Both the position numbers and the translations under genes were made by a program. A model generated the notes under the pieces. The model did no database searches. It was not told the origin of the DNA and was given only the letters and a program-made list of their open reading frames with translations. This document shows positions 7,021 to 9,164 of a stretch of DNA of 9,164 bases, in pieces; positions within the stretch are counted from its first letter, which is position 1, and each line of letters starts with the position of its first letter. The DNA lies in NCBI GenBank assembly GCA_005889515.1, contig VBHE01000289.1, positions 6,198 to 15,361 of the forward strand, in the 5' to 3' direction. Source of the stretch: Chloroflexota bacterium. GTDB lineage: Bacteria; Chloroflexota; Dormibacteria; Aeolococcales; Aeolococcaceae.

Positions 7021-8271
7021 TCAATGCTTTCGGCCGAGGATGGCCGCAGCTTCGGCCGCCATCTCGGCGACGATCTGGCCCGCCGCCTTGACCGAGGTGA
7101 TGAGCGGCGCGCTCTCCGCGCCGGCGCGCAGGCACATCTCGTCGAAGTCGCCGGTGGAGTCCTTCGTCGGGATGATCACGCTGAACTTCGGCATGGCATA
7201 GGGGACCCCTCCGGGGACGCTCCACGGCCGCAGACGCGCGGTCCCGACCACCGCGGGTGGCGGAGGCGGGGTGGGGACCCGGTCCTCCTTCCCCTTCCAC
7301 TCCGCGAGCACCCGATTGACGATGGACCGGGTGTAGACCTGCGGGAACTCCGGACCGAAGAGGGTGGTGGGGGCCGTCTGCGCCCACCCGTCCTTGACGG
7401 CGATCACCCGGCGCATGTACTCCTCGTGCGCGTACGACTCCGCGCACACCGCGAAGCGGGTGCCGACCCAGCCGCCGTCGGCTCCCTCGACGAGGACGTT
7501 GACCAGCGTCCGACCGTCGGCGATCCCTCCGGACCCCAGCACCAGCACCTCCGGGGGGACGGCTCTGCGCACCAGCGGCACCAGCTCGGAGCGGTGGAGC
7601 GGGTTGCCGTCCTGGAAGCCGCGGACGTGGCCGCCACCCTGTTTGCCCTGGGCGATGATCACCTCGGCTCCGTAACCGACGGCCTCGAGCGCCCCCTGCA
7701 CGCTCCCGACCTGCGCCCACTGTCGGATCCGTGCATCCTTCAGCCGCTTCGCCCAGCGCGCCTCAGGAGCCGTCCAGTACCAGACCACGAAGTCGACCTT
7801 CTCCTCGACGAGGACGTCGACGTGGGCGTCGGTGATCGACCAGCTTGCGTTGCGGGTGCGGTGCTCCGGGTCCGGCTGCGAGCCGGGGTCTGAGACACTC
7901 CTGTCGAAGAACGGGAAGTAGACGAAGTCCACGCCGAAGGGGCCGGAGGTGAGGCGGCGGGTCTCCTGGATCTGGCGGCGGGTGCCCTCGGGAGCCTCGG
8001 GAACGGGACCCAACACGCCGAGTCCCCCGGCGTTGGTCACCGCGGCGGCGAGGGCGGGGGTGGCGTAGAACGCCATGCCCGCCTGGACGATGGGGTAGGC
8101 GATGCCATACCTCTCGGTGAGGCGGGTCTGGAGCGTCGCGGCCGGCGGAGGTGGGGAGGGGGCCGCCGCCTCCGCGTCCCCGGCGAGCCCCCGAGCCATC
8201 CGTGCTCCGCCGAGCCCGACGGCGCCCACTCCGAACAGCTTCAGCAGCTGCCTGCGGCCGATCTCCGCCAT
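7021..8271 (-). CDS. Nitronate monooxygenase-family flavoprotein with Tat signal peptide (NMO2)
   Basis: A 416-residue protein. Residues 1-37 look like a twin-arginine signal: GRRQLLKLFG with Arg6-Arg7, then a hydrophobic glycine-rich stretch (14-30) and an Ala-rich cleavage-like end AEAAA (33-37). The mature part begins with a proline run and then the NMO/YrpB-like barrel: YPIVQAGMAF (59-68), TNAGGLGVLG (79-88), AQGKQGGGHVRGF with His215, VLGSGGIADGRTLVN (244-258) and GGWVGTRFAVCAES (266-279). FMN binding is implied; a folded flavoprotein suits Tat export to the membrane exterior. A second proline run sits at 334-339. The start ATG 8271 is well supported: GGAGGAGG at 8279-8286 lies seven bases upstream and the signal begins at once. 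Upstream in-frame codons are an artefact of the open frame. Substrate and donor are unknown; the PaaX-type gene immediately upstream is a plausible controller. Confidence 0.9.
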   Translation of the reverse strand: MAEIGRRQLLKLFGVGAVGLGGARMARGLAGDAEAAAPSPPPPAATLQTRLTERYGIAYPIVQAGMAFYATPALAAAVTNAGGLGVLGPVPEAPEGTRRQIQETRRLTSGPFGVDFVYFPFFDRSVSDPGSQPDPEHRTRNASWSITDAHVDVLVEEKVDFVVWYWTAPEARWAKRLKDARIRQWAQVGSVQGALEAVGYGAEVIIAQGKQGGGHVRGFQDGNPLHRSELVPLVRRAVPPEVLVLGSGGIADGRTLVNVLVEGADGGWVGTRFAVCAESYAHEEYMRRVIAVKDGWAQTAPTTLFGPEFPQVYTRSIVNRVLAEWKGKEDRVPTPPPPPAVVGTARLRPWSVPGGVPYAMPKFSVIIPTKDSTGDFDEMCLRAGAESAPLITSVKAAGQIVAEMAAEAAAILGRKH

Positions 8272-8278
8272 CCCACCG

Positions 8279-8286
8279 CCTCCTCC
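8279..8286 (-). promoter_or_regulatory. Strong ribosome binding site fixing the NMO2 start
   Basis: Minus-strand GGAGGAGG lies seven bases before ATG 8271. It decides in favour of this start over an ATG further upstream (within 8333-8342), which sits inside the predicted -10 box and so could not be on the transcript. Confidence 0.75.
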
Positions 8287-8327
8287 ACCGCCGCTGTGAT
8301 ACACGATGATGGATCTATTGCAGGATT

Positions 8328-8342
8328 CGCGTATCATACGCG
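8328..8342. promoter_or_regulatory. Perfect 7+7 palindromic operator candidate over the NMO2 -10 box
   Basis: The sequence CGCGTAT-C-ATACGCG is a perfect inverted repeat with a single central base at 8335. A one-base loop rules out a useful RNA hairpin, so a DNA-binding site is more likely. It covers the whole -10 box of the predicted NMO2 promoter, a classic repressor position. A related half-site, CGTGTAT on the minus strand (8305-8299), lies downstream within GTGTATCAC (8304-8296). Confidence 0.5.
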
Positions 8343-8360
8343 CTCCCTGTGTCAGGTCAA
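8333..8360 (-). promoter_or_regulatory. Sigma-70-like promoter of NMO2
   Basis: Minus-strand TTGACC (8360-8355) and TATGAT (8338-8333) each match five of six consensus bases and are separated by 16 bases. The -35 box is formed by the last two sense codons (Leu TTG, Thr ACC) of the PaaX-type gene, directly before its TGA. The predicted transcription start near 8326 leaves a leader of about 55 bases to NMO2. Confidence 0.6.
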
Positions 8361-9164
8361 GCGGCGATTCGGGTAGCGATCTCCGTAGCCGGGCTCGAGG
8401 GGGGGCAGCGGCTCCCCGCTGGCCTCGCACGCCGCTGCCAGGTGCATCTCGGCGCGCGCGACGACGGCGTGGTAGCAGCGGGCCGCCACCTCGTAGGCAG
8501 CCTCGCCCGGCCAGGAGGGCGGCCACAGGGCGGCGGGCAGCTGCGGCTCGCGCAGGACGAGGCGCCGGTAGGCGTGGACGAGAAGCGTGCGGGTCAGGAG
8601 GGCGCTCTGCCCGTCGACCTCCCCACCCTCCTCGACGATGGCCTCGGCAATGGGACGAAAGCGGCGCACGAACGCCCTCCACGATGGCTCGAGTGCCTCC
8701 AACTCTCCCGAGACCGCACGGGTGAGCTCGCGATCCGAACCGCCGAGGCTCGCGGGGATCTCTCCCCGGAGGACGATGACCTGTCCGGAGAGCCGGAGGT
8801 CGTGAAGCAGCGCCCGCAGCTCCTCCGTCCGGTCGAAGGGCGAGACATGCACGGGGGGGCCGAGCGATCCGAAGCCGAGGCTCGTCAGCTGCTGGCGTAG
8901 CGCCGTTCGCAGCGGCGGAGCGACGCCGTTGTTCTCCACCACGACGGTCCAACGCCGATCCCAGGGGGCGGCGACGCGCGGGTGGTAGATGCGGCGCTCC
9001 GCCTCCGAGAACCTGCGGTGCGCCGACGGGGCGATCGAGTAGAAGCTGTGCCGTCCGTGACGGCGGGTCACGAGGAGACCCTCGGCGACGAGGCGGTGCA
9101 GCGAGGTGCGGACCAGGCGCTCGCTGATGCCGAGCGGTTCCACGAGGCGCAGCAGGCTCCCAAT
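8352..9164 (-). CDS. PaaX-family transcriptional regulator (5' end beyond window)
   Basis: The frame is open to the right edge; 270 residues are visible, ending at TGA 8354-8352. The window edge reads IGSLLRLVEPLGISERLVRT, and GSL.RL..PLGISERLVRTSLHRL is the PaaX-type winged helix-turn-helix; family members normally have a few tens of residues before it, so the true start is outside. GTG 9143 is therefore not the start. The wing follows (LLVTRRHGRHSFYSIAP). The C-terminal part has the PaaX signature EPQLPAALWPPSWPG followed by AAYEVAARCYHAVVARAEMHL. PaaX represses phenylacetate degradation in E. coli and binds phenylacetyl-CoA, but many relatives control other catabolic genes. Its placement 80 bases upstream of NMO2, with a palindrome over the NMO2 promoter, suggests that NMO2 is a target. 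Confidence 0.88.
   Translation of the reverse strand: MGSLLRLVEPLGISERLVRTSLHRLVAEGLLVTRRHGRHSFYSIAPSAHRRFSEAERRIYHPRVAAPWDRRWTVVVENNGVAPPLRTALRQQLTSLGFGSLGPPVHVSPFDRTEELRALLHDLRLSGQVIVLRGEIPASLGGSDRELTRAVSGELEALEPSWRAFVRRFRPIAEAIVEEGGEVDGQSALLTRTLLVHAYRRLVLREPQLPAALWPPSWPGEAAYEVAARCYHAVVARAEMHLAAACEASGEPLPPLEPGYGDRYPNRRLT

Noticed and set aside
7024..7893. A 289-codon plus-strand frame opposite NMO2
   Set aside because: Arg/Asp/His-rich composition typical of an antisense shadow; no motifs, and NMO2 is firmly supported on the other strand.
8272..8952. In-frame extension of NMO2 upstream to 8952, including an MIRES... start with a poly-glycine run
   Set aside because: The ATG near 8339 lies in the -10 box, the rest overlaps the PaaX-type gene in another frame, and the Tat leader plus strong ribosome site point to ATG 8271.

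Overview
This is a gene-dense, high-GC bacterial window of 9,164 bases. Sampled 60-base lines run from about 57% to 73% GC, and codons strongly favour C or G at the third position, especially CTC, GTC, GAC and GCC. The proline/glycine/tyrosine-rich RDD protein, the PaaX-type regulator and the codon style suggest Actinomycetota or a high-GC Chloroflexota/Dormibacterota-like soil lineage. That placement is inference: there is no rRNA or marker gene here.

Layout. Left block, plus strand: the last 29 codons of an unidentified gene overlap by ATGA with a complete ABC exporter half-transporter (88-1848). After a 63-base gap comes a RecQ-type helicase (1912-4062) whose C-terminus carries a ComF-like phosphoribosyltransferase fold. 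Middle block, minus strand: an RDD-domain membrane protein (5681-5037) is followed by an NmrA-like NAD(P)-binding protein (4971-4081), which converges on the helicase. Right block: a cytoplasmic class I nitronate monooxygenase (NMO1, 5902-6975, plus) is divergent from the RDD gene across 220 bases. It converges on a second nitronate monooxygenase-type flavoprotein (NMO2, 8271-7021, minus) that has a Tat signal. Upstream of NMO2 on the same strand is a PaaX-family regulator that runs off the right edge.

How the genes may work together. The only clear functional module is PaaX regulator to NMO2. A sigma-70-like promoter (TTGACC, 16 bases, TATGAT) begins in the last two sense codons of the regulator, and its -10 box sits in a perfect 7+7 palindrome, which fits local control of NMO2. 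NMO1 and NMO2 are tail to tail, giving two differently located members of the same flavoenzyme superfamily side by side. The ABC exporter, RecQ-PRTase, NmrA-like and RDD genes look like ordinary neighbours with no evident shared pathway.

The most notable items are the RecQ/ComF-like fusion, which recalls the separate ComFA helicase and ComFC PRTase of competence systems, and the Tat-targeted NMO with its palindromic promoter. I found no CRISPR array, transposase, insertion sequence, tRNA, rRNA or attachment site. Several very long opposite-strand open frames are composition shadows.
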